Source: JADZAI01 sp047602465
GTDB lineage: Bacteria; Pseudomonadota; Alphaproteobacteria; Micropepsales; Micropepsaceae
NCBI GenBank assembly: GCA_047602465.1
Contig: JASGHF010000001.1
Coordinates: 2,108,001 to 2,172,000, forward strand
DNA length: 64,000 nucleotides
Direction: 5' to 3'
Shown here: positions 8,206 to 14,866 of the stretch, piece after piece
How positions within the stretch are numbered: the first letter of the stretch is position 1
Layout: every line of letters starts with the position of its first letter
Made by a program: the position numbers and the translations under genes
Notes under the pieces: model-generated
What the model was told of the DNA's origin: nothing
Database searches by the model: none
Seen by the model: the letters and a program-made list of their open reading frames with translations, nothing else

Positions 8206-8228
8206 TAGTTGAGAATCGTTCTCAACTA
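8206..8228. promoter_or_regulatory. Perfect Fur/Irr-like palindrome upstream of DUF2061 gene
   Basis: TAGTTGAGAA-TCG-TTCTCAACTA is a perfect inverted repeat with 10-bp arms, ending 7 bp from the DUF2061 start codon. The core TGAGAAT-C-GTTCTCA fits the 7-1-7 layout of Fur boxes. The outer TTGAGAA-nnn-TTCTCAA also resembles the Irr iron-control element of alphaproteobacteria. The divergent CurA-like gene starts 85 bp away. The palindrome is certain; the identity of the binding protein is inferred. Confidence 0.65.
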
Positions 8229-8312
8229 TATGGGTGGCGTCGGGAACTGTTCAAGGGCTTTGATCGCGCCCGTAAAATCTGTCGGCCATAAAATCTGTCT
8301 GGAGGACGACCC

Positions 8313-9326
8313 ATGACCGCACTCACCAATCGGCGCTGGCTGCTGGCCGCGCGGCCTTCGGGCAATCTGAAGGACAGCGACTTCACGCTGGATACCGAGA
8401 CGGTGCCGGAGCCCAAGGATGGCGAGTTCGTCATCAAGGTGACGCATCTGTCGTTCGACCCCACCCAGCGCGGCTGGATCGGCGGCGACACCTATCTGCC
8501 GGCGGTGAAGATCGGCGAGGTGGTGCGGGCCGGCGGGGCGGGCGAGGTGGTCGCCTCCAGAAATGAGAAATTCCCGGTCGGCATGAAGGTGCAGGGCGCG
8601 ACGGGCTGGCAGGAATACTGCCTGACCGACGGTAAGGGCTGGTGGCCGACCGTGCCGCTGCATCCGGGCCTCTCGCCGGAGCTGGCGCTCGGCCTTTTCG
8701 GCACGACGGGCATCACGGCCTATTTCGGCCTTCTCGATATCGGCCAGCCCAAGGCCGGCGATGTGGTGCTGGTGTCGGGCGCGGCGGGCGCGACGGGTTC
8801 GGTGGTCGGACAGATCGCCAAGGCGATGGGCTGCACGGCCATCGGTATCGCGGGCGGCAAGACGAAGTGCGACTGGGTGGTCGAGACCGCCGGGTTCGAT
8901 CACTGCATCGACTACAAATCGGAGCCGGTGGCGAAACGGATCAAGGAACTGGCGCCCAAGGGCGTCAATATCGTGTTCGAGAATGTCGGCGGCGAGATTC
9001 TGGATGCGGCGCTGGCCAATCTGGCGCTGAAGGCGCGCGTGATCCTGTGCGGCGGCATCTCGTCATACAATGCGGCGAGCGCGGCCGAAATCCAGGGGCT
9101 GAAGAACTATATGCAGCTCACCGTCATGCGGGCGCGCATGGAAGGCTTCATCGTGCTCGATTACGCAGCCCGCTTCGGCGAGGCGGCGGCGGCGCTGGGC
9201 AAGTGGATGGCCGAGGGGAAGGTCAAGTCCATCGAGGACGTGCAGGAGGGGTTCGAGAACATCCCCACCACGCTGCGCCGCCTGTTCGAGGGCAAGAATT
9301 TCGGCAAGCAGCTGCTGAAGCTGTAG
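8313..9326 (+). CDS. NADP-dependent oxidoreductase, CurA-like (MDR superfamily)
   Basis: A 337-residue medium-chain reductase of the leukotriene B4 12-hydroxydehydrogenase/curcumin reductase group, which reduces alpha,beta-unsaturated carbonyls with NADPH. N-terminal GroES-like region (FDPTQRGWIGGDTYLPAVKIGEVVRAG), then a Rossmann domain with VSGAAGATGSVVGQIAK at about residues 153-169 and FENVGGEILDAAL. No zinc-binding cysteine cluster is seen, as expected for this group. GGAGGA lies upstream of the ATG. Convergent with the GNAT gene, with a strong hairpin (9335-9365) between. Confidence 0.92.
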   Translation: MTALTNRRWLLAARPSGNLKDSDFTLDTETVPEPKDGEFVIKVTHLSFDPTQRGWIGGDTYLPAVKIGEVVRAGGAGEVVASRNEKFPVGMKVQGATGWQEYCLTDGKGWWPTVPLHPGLSPELALGLFGTTGITAYFGLLDIGQPKAGDVVLVSGAAGATGSVVGQIAKAMGCTAIGIAGGKTKCDWVVETAGFDHCIDYKSEPVAKRIKELAPKGVNIVFENVGGEILDAALANLALKARVILCGGISSYNAASAAEIQGLKNYMQLTVMRARMEGFIVLDYAARFGEAAAALGKWMAEGKVKSIEDVQEGFENIPTTLRRLFEGKNFGKQLLKL

Positions 9327-9334
9327 TCCAACAT

Positions 9335-9365
9335 CCTCATGGCCGCCCTTGAGGCGGCCATGAGG
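9335..9365. terminator. Bidirectional hairpin between convergent genes
   Basis: Perfect 13-bp stem CCTCATGGCCGCC / GGCGGCCATGAGG with a 5-nt loop, placed between the stops of the convergent CurA-like (9326) and GNAT (9373) genes. No T-run is present, so Rho-independent termination may be inefficient; the position suggests a shared 3' boundary. Confidence 0.6.
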
Positions 9366-9372
9366 GATGGGG

Positions 9373-9990
9373 TTAGCCGCCGCGTTTCAGACGTTCCCAG
9401 ACTTCGCGCGACAATTCCCAGTAGTGGGATTTGCGGATCGACTTGTCGGGGCGCAGGGCGTCGCGCGTGCCCATGCGCTGAAACCCCGCGCGGTCGATGA
9501 GGCGGATGGAGCGTTCATTGTCCATCGCGGCGGTGAGGCAGATGAGCCTCACCTTCAGCGCGGTGAACATCCAGTCGAAGACGCGCATCGCGCCTTCGCC
9601 GCCGCCGCCAGCGCCCTGCATGTCGGCGCGCACGGCGCCGGCGAGTTCGGCGGAGGCGCGGTCCGGCCAGACGGTGATCTGCGAGTACGAGACGACGCCA
9701 TTGCCCCAGTCGGGCACGACGATGAGCAGGCCCTCGCCCCGTTCGCGCCGCGCGGCATAGTCGGCGACCCACGCGGCGACGTGATCGTGGTCGATGGGGC
9801 GGGGCAAATCGTAGATCGCCTCGGAGACGGACGGGTCGATCAGGAGATCGACGAGATCGTCGATGTGCTTCTCGCCGGCGATCTCGCGGCCCCTGGCGAG
9901 GGTCTGCGGATCGGCAGTGCGCACGGCTTCACGGATCGCCGCCTCTTCTTCGGCGGTCGCAGCCAGAACGGTCTTCGGCGGTGCGCTCAT
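9373..9990 (-). CDS. GNAT family N-acetyltransferase
   Basis: A 205-residue acetyltransferase of the RimJ/RimL-like group. Features: a long N-terminal segment, YDLPRPIDHDHVAAWVADYAARRERGE, central strands GLLIVVPDWGNGVVSYSQI, and the C-terminal NERSIRLIDRAGFQRMGTRDALRPD stretch typical of the acetyl-CoA domain's last strand-helix. The usual Q/RxxGxG/A loop is poorly conserved (the sequence there reads MQGAGGGGEG). Substrate unknown. Divergent from the pirin gene, 68 bp away. Confidence 0.8.
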   Translation of the reverse strand: MSAPPKTVLAATAEEEAAIREAVRTADPQTLARGREIAGEKHIDDLVDLLIDPSVSEAIYDLPRPIDHDHVAAWVADYAARRERGEGLLIVVPDWGNGVVSYSQITVWPDRASAELAGAVRADMQGAGGGGEGAMRVFDWMFTALKVRLICLTAAMDNERSIRLIDRAGFQRMGTRDALRPDKSIRKSHYWELSREVWERLKRGG

Positions 9991-10058
9991 GGTGGTTCGA
10001 CAAAGGCGGGTTTCGCCGCCTATCCTTCACCCCAAGACAACCCGCATCAAGTGTACCC

Positions 10059-10934
10059 ATGAGCGCCATCGCCCACCTGATCCGCCCCAAGACCCGCGAC
10101 CTCGGCGACGGCCTGACCGTCCGCCGCATCCTGCCGGCCATCGAGCAGCGCAGCGTCGGGCCGTTCGTGTTCCTGGATCATATCGGGCCGGTGACCTTCC
10201 ATCCCGGCACGGGCATGGATGTGCGCCCGCATCCGCATATCGGACTCGCGACCGTCACCTATCTGTTCGAGGGCGAAATCCTGCACCGGGATTCGCTCGG
10301 ATTCGTGCAGCCGATCCGCCCCGGCGACGTCAACTGGATGACGGCCGGCAAGGGCATCGTGCATTCGGAGCGGACTTCGGATGAAAAGCGCGCAAGCGGG
10401 TTCTCGCTGCACGGGCTGCAGTCCTGGGTCGGGCTGCCGCAGGCGGATGAGGAGGTCGACCCGACCTTTCATCATCACCCCTCCGCCTCGCTGCCGGAAT
10501 GGGACGAGGGCGGGGTCGCCTTCAAGCTGATCGCCGGCAAATCGTTCGGACGGGAAAGTCCGGTGAAGGTCTATGCCGACACGCTGTATGTCGCGGCGGT
10601 GTTCGGCGCCGGCGCGGCGATGACGCTGCCCGCCGAGCATGAGGAACGGGCGATCTATGTCGCCGAAGGCGCGGTGGCGACCGAGGACCAGACCATCGAG
10701 GCGGGCGAACTCGCCGTGTTCAAGCCGGGCCGGGCGGTGAAGCTGACCGCAGGGCCGGAAGGGGCGAAGACGATGCTGCTGGGCGGCGCACCGATGGATG
10801 GGCCGCGCCATATGTGGTGGAATTTCGTCTCCTCGTCGAAAGAGCGCATCGAGCAGGCCAAGGCCGAATGGCTGGCGCAGGCTTTCGGCACCGTGCCGGG
10901 CGAAACCGAATTCATCCCTCTGCCTGAGCGATAA
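10059..10934 (+). CDS. Pirin family protein
   Basis: A 291-residue bicupin of the pirin family. The N-terminal cupin has the metal-binding pattern HPHIGLATVTYLFEGEILHRDS and then KGIVHSERT, giving the His/His/His/Glu iron site. A second cupin and the pirin C-terminal domain follow (AVFGAGAAMTLPAEHEERAIYVAEG; LLGGAPMDGPRHMWWNFVSSSKERI). Bacterial pirins include quercetinases and regulators of pyruvate metabolism; which applies here cannot be told. ATG 10059 starts at the conserved N-terminus. The next gene begins 5 bp after the stop. Confidence 0.92.
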   Translation: MSAIAHLIRPKTRDLGDGLTVRRILPAIEQRSVGPFVFLDHIGPVTFHPGTGMDVRPHPHIGLATVTYLFEGEILHRDSLGFVQPIRPGDVNWMTAGKGIVHSERTSDEKRASGFSLHGLQSWVGLPQADEEVDPTFHHHPSASLPEWDEGGVAFKLIAGKSFGRESPVKVYADTLYVAAVFGAGAAMTLPAEHEERAIYVAEGAVATEDQTIEAGELAVFKPGRAVKLTAGPEGAKTMLLGGAPMDGPRHMWWNFVSSSKERIEQAKAEWLAQAFGTVPGETEFIPLPER

Positions 10935-10939
10935 GAAAA

Positions 10940-11689
10940 ATGGACAATGAGAAGATCGAGGCCGTGCTGGCGCAGCTCGGCCGCCCGCGCCGCGTGAACC
11001 GTCCGCACCGGCATTTCGACGGCGACTACGTCACTGCGCCGACGGGCAAGGTCGCCTACACGGCGGAAGGCTTCGGCCCCACGGTGCTGCTGGTCCATGG
11101 CTGGGACGGCTCGGCACGCGACATGTCTGACATCGCGCTGGCGCTGGACCGCGCAGGGGCGCGTGTCGTGGCGATGGATTTACCGGCGCACGGGTTTTCG
11201 GATGGCGAGAAACTGACAGCGGAGGATGCGGCGGCGGCGATCCTGGCGCTGGAGGCCAAGGAAGGCCCGTTCGAGGCGGTGATCGCGCACTCGTTCGGTT
11301 CGCCCTCCACAGTGCTGGCGCTGGAAGGTGGGTTGAAGGTGAAGGCGGTTGTCCTGTTCGCGCCGCCGCTCCGACAGATCGATCAGTTCCGGCGGCTGGG
11401 CGGGCGCTATGGTCTGGACGCCGACGAGATCGAGGAGACGATCGCAAGGCTGCGTGCTGCCGGCTCGACGATGGACCAGATGGATCTGGGCCTGAAGGGC
11501 GCCAAGCGCCAGGAACCGTTGCTCATCATCCATTCCGCAGACGACGAGATGACGCCCATCGAAGGGGCGCGCGAGCTGGCCAGGGCATGGCCTGGCGCGA
11601 AGCTGCTGGAGGCGGATGGCCTCGGGCATAATCTCACCATGCGCGATCCGGCGATGGTGGGCGCAGCGGTGCGTTTCGCGCTCGGCTGA
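10940..11689 (+). CDS. Alpha/beta hydrolase
   Basis: A 249-residue alpha/beta-fold hydrolase. The oxyanion segment is VLLVHGWDGSARD (about residue 50), the nucleophile elbow AHSFGS holds Ser at about residue 118, the acid is probably in HSADDEMTP and the His in GLGHNLTMRD near the C-terminus. Substrate unknown. It sits 5 bp after the pirin gene, and its TGA overlaps the ATG of the next gene, so the three form an operon. Confidence 0.88.
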   Translation: MDNEKIEAVLAQLGRPRRVNRPHRHFDGDYVTAPTGKVAYTAEGFGPTVLLVHGWDGSARDMSDIALALDRAGARVVAMDLPAHGFSDGEKLTAEDAAAAILALEAKEGPFEAVIAHSFGSPSTVLALEGGLKVKAVVLFAPPLRQIDQFRRLGGRYGLDADEIEETIARLRAAGSTMDQMDLGLKGAKRQEPLLIIHSADDEMTPIEGARELARAWPGAKLLEADGLGHNLTMRDPAMVGAAVRFALG

Positions 11690-11994
11690 TGGGTTCGTTC
11701 GACGGCGACACGATCGAGACGGCGTTCCGGCGGATCGCGCCGTCGCTCTACCGGATCGATGAGGGCGCGCTCTTCTGCATGGACCGCAACTATCCCTGGA
11801 CGCTGGAGATCGAGGAGCGCGAGGGGCGGTCGTTCATCGCGGAAGCCTTCGCCGCCTTTCCGCGTTTGGCGGAGCTGATGCCGGCACGCGCCGAAGCGCT
11901 GGCGAAGGGCGAATTGCTCGGTAACGCGCCGTTCGCCTCGGAGATCGACAAGGCGCGGAAAAGTCTCGGCGTGAAGCTGCCGCGCCGGACGTAG
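11689..11994 (+). CDS. Hypothetical protein, coupled to the hydrolase gene
   Basis: A 101-residue soluble protein with no family I recognise. The start ATG overlaps the previous TGA by one base, which implies translational coupling. The sequence mixes an aromatic/acidic N-terminal half (GALFCMDRNYPWTLEIEE) with a helical, basic C-terminal half. No signal peptide or membrane segment is visible. Its context suggests a function tied to the pirin/hydrolase operon. Confidence 0.7.
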   Translation: MGSFDGDTIETAFRRIAPSLYRIDEGALFCMDRNYPWTLEIEEREGRSFIAEAFAAFPRLAELMPARAEALAKGELLGNAPFASEIDKARKSLGVKLPRRT

Positions 11995-12007
11995 TACGAT
12001 CGGGCCT

Positions 12008-12355
12008 TCAGCCCGCCGGTGGCGGCGCGATGGGTTTGCAGTTCTCGTAAGGCGCGCCGGTAACGCCGGCGCCGGTGAGCGTGACGGCCGGGTATTTCAA
12101 CACCAGCAGCGTGTCGCCTTCGCCCCTGTAGTCGCCGTCCTTGAAGCCGGCCTGCTTGTCTTCATCGGCCGGCACGAGGGTCAGCGTCGAGGCATCGTCG
12201 GCGTTCAGGCGCACGCCGATGGCGAGGCCGTCCGACAGATATTTGACGTCCAGGGTTTTGCCGGCATCGCAGGCGAACGGCTCCCACGGCAGATCGCCGG
12301 GCATGGCGAAAGCGACGGACGCGCAGGCGAGGGCAGCGAGGGTGATGCGGCGCAT
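12008..12355 (-). CDS. Exported MliC-like (C-type lysozyme inhibitor) small protein
   Basis: A 115-residue secreted protein. A signal peptide (MRRITLAALACASVAFA) precedes a small beta-rich domain with the MliC-type layout: FACDAGKTLDVKYL near the start, a central LTLVPADEDKQAGFKDGDY and a final YENC that would pair with the first Cys. MliC/PliC proteins inhibit C-type lysozyme in the periplasm or outer membrane. The signal peptide Cys may be a lipobox but is not a good match (CASVAFA). Family call is tentative. Confidence 0.6.
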   Translation of the reverse strand: MRRITLAALACASVAFAMPGDLPWEPFACDAGKTLDVKYLSDGLAIGVRLNADDASTLTLVPADEDKQAGFKDGDYRGEGDTLLVLKYPAVTLTGAGVTGAPYENCKPIAPPPAG

Positions 12356-12542
12356 GGGCGGCTCCTGTATGCCTGCATACTTGCCGGCGATTGAGGCGGC
12401 GCAAGGGCGCTGCTAGGGTCTGCGTCACTATGACGGATAAGAGCGCGATGCTCATTCTCTGCGCCCGGATCGGCTTCAACCCGCCGCGTTGATCGCGCGC
12501 GCCTGAATCCCTTCCCATCTCTATCTTTCCGAAAGCCTTCTC

Positions 12543-13949
12543 ATGACCGTGCATAACCAGACCCGCCACTGGCAGGAACTCGACGCCGCGCATCACATCC
12601 ATCCCTTTTCCGACACCGCCGCCCTCAACAAGGAAGGGGTGCGCGTCATCACCTCGGCCAATGGCATCTGGCTGACCGACAGCGAGGGCAAGAAGCTCAT
12701 CGACGGGATGGCGGGGCTGTGGTGCGTGCAGCTCGGTTACGGCAATGATGAGCTGGCGGAGGCCGGCGCGAAGGCGCTGCGCGAACTGCCCTATTACAAC
12801 TCGTTCTTCAAAACCTCGACGCCGCCGACCATCGAGCTGGCGGCGAAGCTGGCCGAGGTGCTGCCCGATGGAATGAGCCGCGTGCTGTTCGCCAATTCCG
12901 GTTCGGAAGCGAACGACACCGCGCTGAAGCTCATCCGCTATTACTGGAACCTCAAGGGCAAGCCGCAGAAGAAAATCCATCTCAGCCGCGAGATGGCCTA
13001 TCACGGCGTGACGATGGCGGCGGCTTCGCTGTCGGGCCTGACGCCCATGCATCCGCAGTTCGACCTGCCGCTGCCGGGCTTCGAGAAGGTGCCGACCTGC
13101 TATTGGTATGGCGCGAAATCGGCCGGTTATGGCGATATCGGCGAGGACGAATTCGGCGAGCTGATCGCGAGCAAGCTGGAAGAGCGCATCCTGGAAATCG
13201 GCGCCGACAATATCGGGTCGTTCTCGGCCGAGCCGATCCACGGCGCGGGCGGCCTCATCGTCCCGCCGCGCACCTATTGGGCGGCGATCCAGAAAGTCTG
13301 CCGGAAGTACGACATCCTTCTGCATGTGGATGAGGTCATCACCGGCTTCGGGCGCACCGGCAAATGGTTCGGCTCGCACACCTACGACATCCAGCCCGAC
13401 ATCATGACGATGGCGAAGGGCCTCTCCTCCGGCTACCAGCCGATCTCGGCGGTGGCGCTGGGACCGCGCGTCGGCGACGCCATCGCCAACGCGAACGAGG
13501 AGATGGTGCATGGCTATACCTATAGCGGGCACCCGGTCGCCTGCGCGGTGGCGCTGAAGAATCTCGAGATCATGCAGCGCGACCGCCTGGTCGAGCGGGT
13601 GGGCGACGATATCGGCCCGTATTTCCAGGCGAAGTTCCGCGAGGCGCTGGGCGATCACCCGCTGGTGGGTCAGGTGCGCGGCGTCGGCCTGCTGTGCGCG
13701 ATCGAGCTGGTGGACGACAAGGCCGAGCGGCGCTTCTTCCCCGATCCGGGCGATGTGGGGACGATCTGCCGGAACCACTGCTTCCGTGAAGGGCTGGTGA
13801 TGCGGGCGATCCGCGACACGATGGTGTGTTCGCCGCCGCTGACCATCACCAAAGACGAGGTGGATCAGCTTGTGGCGCTGGCGAAGCGGTGCTTCGACCT
13901 GACGGCGCAGGATCTGGGCCGGGCTAGGCCCGGTTTTGGCCCGGTTTGA
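12543..13949 (+). CDS. Class III aminotransferase (putrescine/omega-amino acid:pyruvate type)
   Basis: A 468-residue PLP-dependent enzyme. Typical elements: GLWCVQLGYGNDELAEA, FANSGSEANDTALKLIRYY (about residue 115, phosphate binding), YHGVTMAA, HVDEVITGFGRTGKWFG, and MAKGLSSGYQPISA carrying the PLP Lys near residue 288. The sequence is close to the SpuC/YgjG-like omega-aminotransferases acting on putrescine, beta-alanine or GABA with pyruvate. With the glutamine synthetase-like gene upstream, polyamine use is plausible. The last codons contain a CCGGGC-TAG-GCCCGG hairpin followed by TTTT (13919-13937), a possible terminator inside the 3' end. Confidence 0.92.
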   Translation: MTVHNQTRHWQELDAAHHIHPFSDTAALNKEGVRVITSANGIWLTDSEGKKLIDGMAGLWCVQLGYGNDELAEAGAKALRELPYYNSFFKTSTPPTIELAAKLAEVLPDGMSRVLFANSGSEANDTALKLIRYYWNLKGKPQKKIHLSREMAYHGVTMAAASLSGLTPMHPQFDLPLPGFEKVPTCYWYGAKSAGYGDIGEDEFGELIASKLEERILEIGADNIGSFSAEPIHGAGGLIVPPRTYWAAIQKVCRKYDILLHVDEVITGFGRTGKWFGSHTYDIQPDIMTMAKGLSSGYQPISAVALGPRVGDAIANANEEMVHGYTYSGHPVACAVALKNLEIMQRDRLVERVGDDIGPYFQAKFREALGDHPLVGQVRGVGLLCAIELVDDKAERRFFPDPGDVGTICRNHCFREGLVMRAIRDTMVCSPPLTITKDEVDQLVALAKRCFDLTAQDLGRARPGFGPV

Positions 13950-13985
13950 CGCGGTCAGTCCTTCCGGGCCAGCCCAAGCAAGAAT

Positions 13986-14005
13986 TGTGACAGTCGAGTG
14001 TCACA
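13986..14005. promoter_or_regulatory. TGTGACA-N6-TGTCACA palindrome
   Basis: Perfect 7-bp inverted repeat TGTGACA (13986-13992) and TGTCACA (13999-14005) with a 6-nt spacer. It sits about 75 bp upstream of the predicted -35 element of the structured RNA and 37 bp after the aminotransferase stop. The arm spacing does not fit CRP (TGTGA-N6-TCACA). It is a candidate operator for the RNA promoter. Confidence 0.5.
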
Positions 14006-14057
14006 TCTGCAACAATGATCAACTTTGCGACAATAGCCCGATTTTAACCGTCGAATA

Positions 14058-14086
14058 TTGCGCGCTGTGGCATTCGCGCCTATATT
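14058..14086 (+). promoter_or_regulatory. Predicted sigma70-type promoter of the structured RNA
   Basis: TTGCGC (14058-14063) and TATATT (14081-14086) are separated by 17 bp. This predicts a transcript starting near 14093, two bases before the first stem of the structured RNA. The -10 box is strong; the -35 box matches three of six consensus bases. Confidence 0.55.
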
Positions 14087-14092
14087 CAACCC

Positions 14093-14228
14093 GTGAAGAG
14101 GGGCGGTTGGACCTGCGTTGCCCCCCGCTAGCGGGTTTTCCCCTCTTCGCCGCGCCGGTTTATCCCCTCCCGGCGCTTGCGCTTACAGCGCATGGCGTCC
14201 GTCCTTCGGGACGGACGCCTCTTTTTTT
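14093..14228 (+). ncRNA. Candidate structured small RNA or attenuator leader
   Basis: About 136 nt with four consecutive stem-loops. Stem 1: GAAGAGGGG (14095-14103) with CCCCTCTTC (14140-14148), 9 bp, enclosing a CCCGCTAGCGGG palindrome. Stem 2: GCGCCGG (14152-14158) with CCGGCGC (14170-14176), loop TTTATCCCCTC. Stem 3: TGCGCT (14178-14183) with AGCGCA (14187-14192). Stem 4 is the terminator at 14194-14228. A promoter lies just upstream. No ORF with a ribosome site is evident inside. The stem 2 loop is C/T-rich and could pair with Shine-Dalgarno sequences, as in several alphaproteobacterial sRNA families. Because the next gene starts 15 nt after the terminator, a cis-acting attenuator is the main alternative. 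I do not recognise it as 6S, SRP, tmRNA or a known riboswitch. Confidence 0.6.
14194..14228 (+). terminator. Strong intrinsic terminator with UUCG tetraloop
   Basis: Perfect 11-bp stem GGCGTCCGTCC / GGACGGACGCC closed by a TTCG tetraloop, then TC and seven Ts. This is the most convincing Rho-independent terminator in the window. It ends the structured RNA and sits directly before the ATG at 14244, so the downstream gene is either transcribed by readthrough or from another start. Confidence 0.9.
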
Positions 14229-14243
14229 GGCAAAAGGCCCTCC

Positions 14244-14843
14244 ATGAGCGACGACGACTGGGATGACGAGGACGAGGCCGGTGAAGGCGACGAGTTGGCT
14301 GCGCTGCAGCTGATCCCGCGCTTCGTGGCGGCGGCGGCGGGGCCGTTCTGGTTTTCGGCGGTGGGCCAGCCTCTGCGCGGGCCGCTGAAGACCGAAGCGC
14401 AGGCCTGGCTGGACGCGCTCGGCTTTCCCGACGCCAGCCCCGTCGTGCTGCGCGACTGGAGCGAGGCCTCCGAGGCCGCCGAGAGCACCGGCGTCGACGA
14501 CCCGGCTTTCGAGACCGAAGAGCAGCTCCGCGCCGCGTTGACCCAAGACGCCATCGACCTGCACGGCGAGGACGCGGTGACGGTGGTGCTGACCCATGTG
14601 GCGGCGGAGCTGGGACCGGCGATCGGCGAGGCGGCGCTCAACGCGACGCGCGTCTGGGGTCTCGACGATATGGAGCTGGTGAACGCGGCGGCGGGCGCCG
14701 GCGTGCAGGCGTGTCACAACGCGGCGTTACTGCTGCTCGCCGGCCGCGCGGAGGACGATCATCCGTTTGCGCTGAAATACCGTCTGTTCGAGCGCGGCCG
14801 CTGGCCGGTCGCGCTGATCGGCTCAAGCCTGCATCTGTTCTGA
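14244..14843 (+). CDS. Hypothetical acidic protein downstream of the structured RNA
   Basis: A 199-residue protein of unknown family. The first 17 residues are almost all acidic (MSDDDWDDEDEAGEGDE), followed by alternating helical segments with small hydrophobic stretches (LIPRFVAAAAGPFW; AALNATRVWGL; CHNAALLLLAGR). There is no signal peptide. The start is chosen because AAAAGG lies 7 bases upstream. Its leader ends in a strong terminator, so expression may depend on antitermination. Convergent with the 383-residue gene that follows. Confidence 0.7.
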   Translation: MSDDDWDDEDEAGEGDELAALQLIPRFVAAAAGPFWFSAVGQPLRGPLKTEAQAWLDALGFPDASPVVLRDWSEASEAAESTGVDDPAFETEEQLRAALTQDAIDLHGEDAVTVVLTHVAAELGPAIGEAALNATRVWGLDDMELVNAAAGAGVQACHNAALLLLAGRAEDDHPFALKYRLFERGRWPVALIGSSLHLF

Positions 14844-14866
14844 GGCGGTTTTCGCGGCGGCGCTGA

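Noticed and set aside
12430..12492. 20-residue leader peptide frame before the aminotransferase
   Set aside because: No ribosome site, no attenuator-like hairpin or repeated codons; most likely chance.
12162..13778. 538-codon minus-strand frame over the aminotransferase
   Set aside because: Low-complexity antisense composition and complete overlap with a conserved enzyme.
13986..14005. CRP/FNR binding site
   Set aside because: TGTGA and TCACA are ten bases apart here, not six, so the consensus does not fit; kept only as an unassigned palindrome.
14093..14228. 6S, SRP or tmRNA gene
   Set aside because: No long closing helix with central bubble (6S), no SRP tetraloop domain, and no tRNA-like ends or tag frame.
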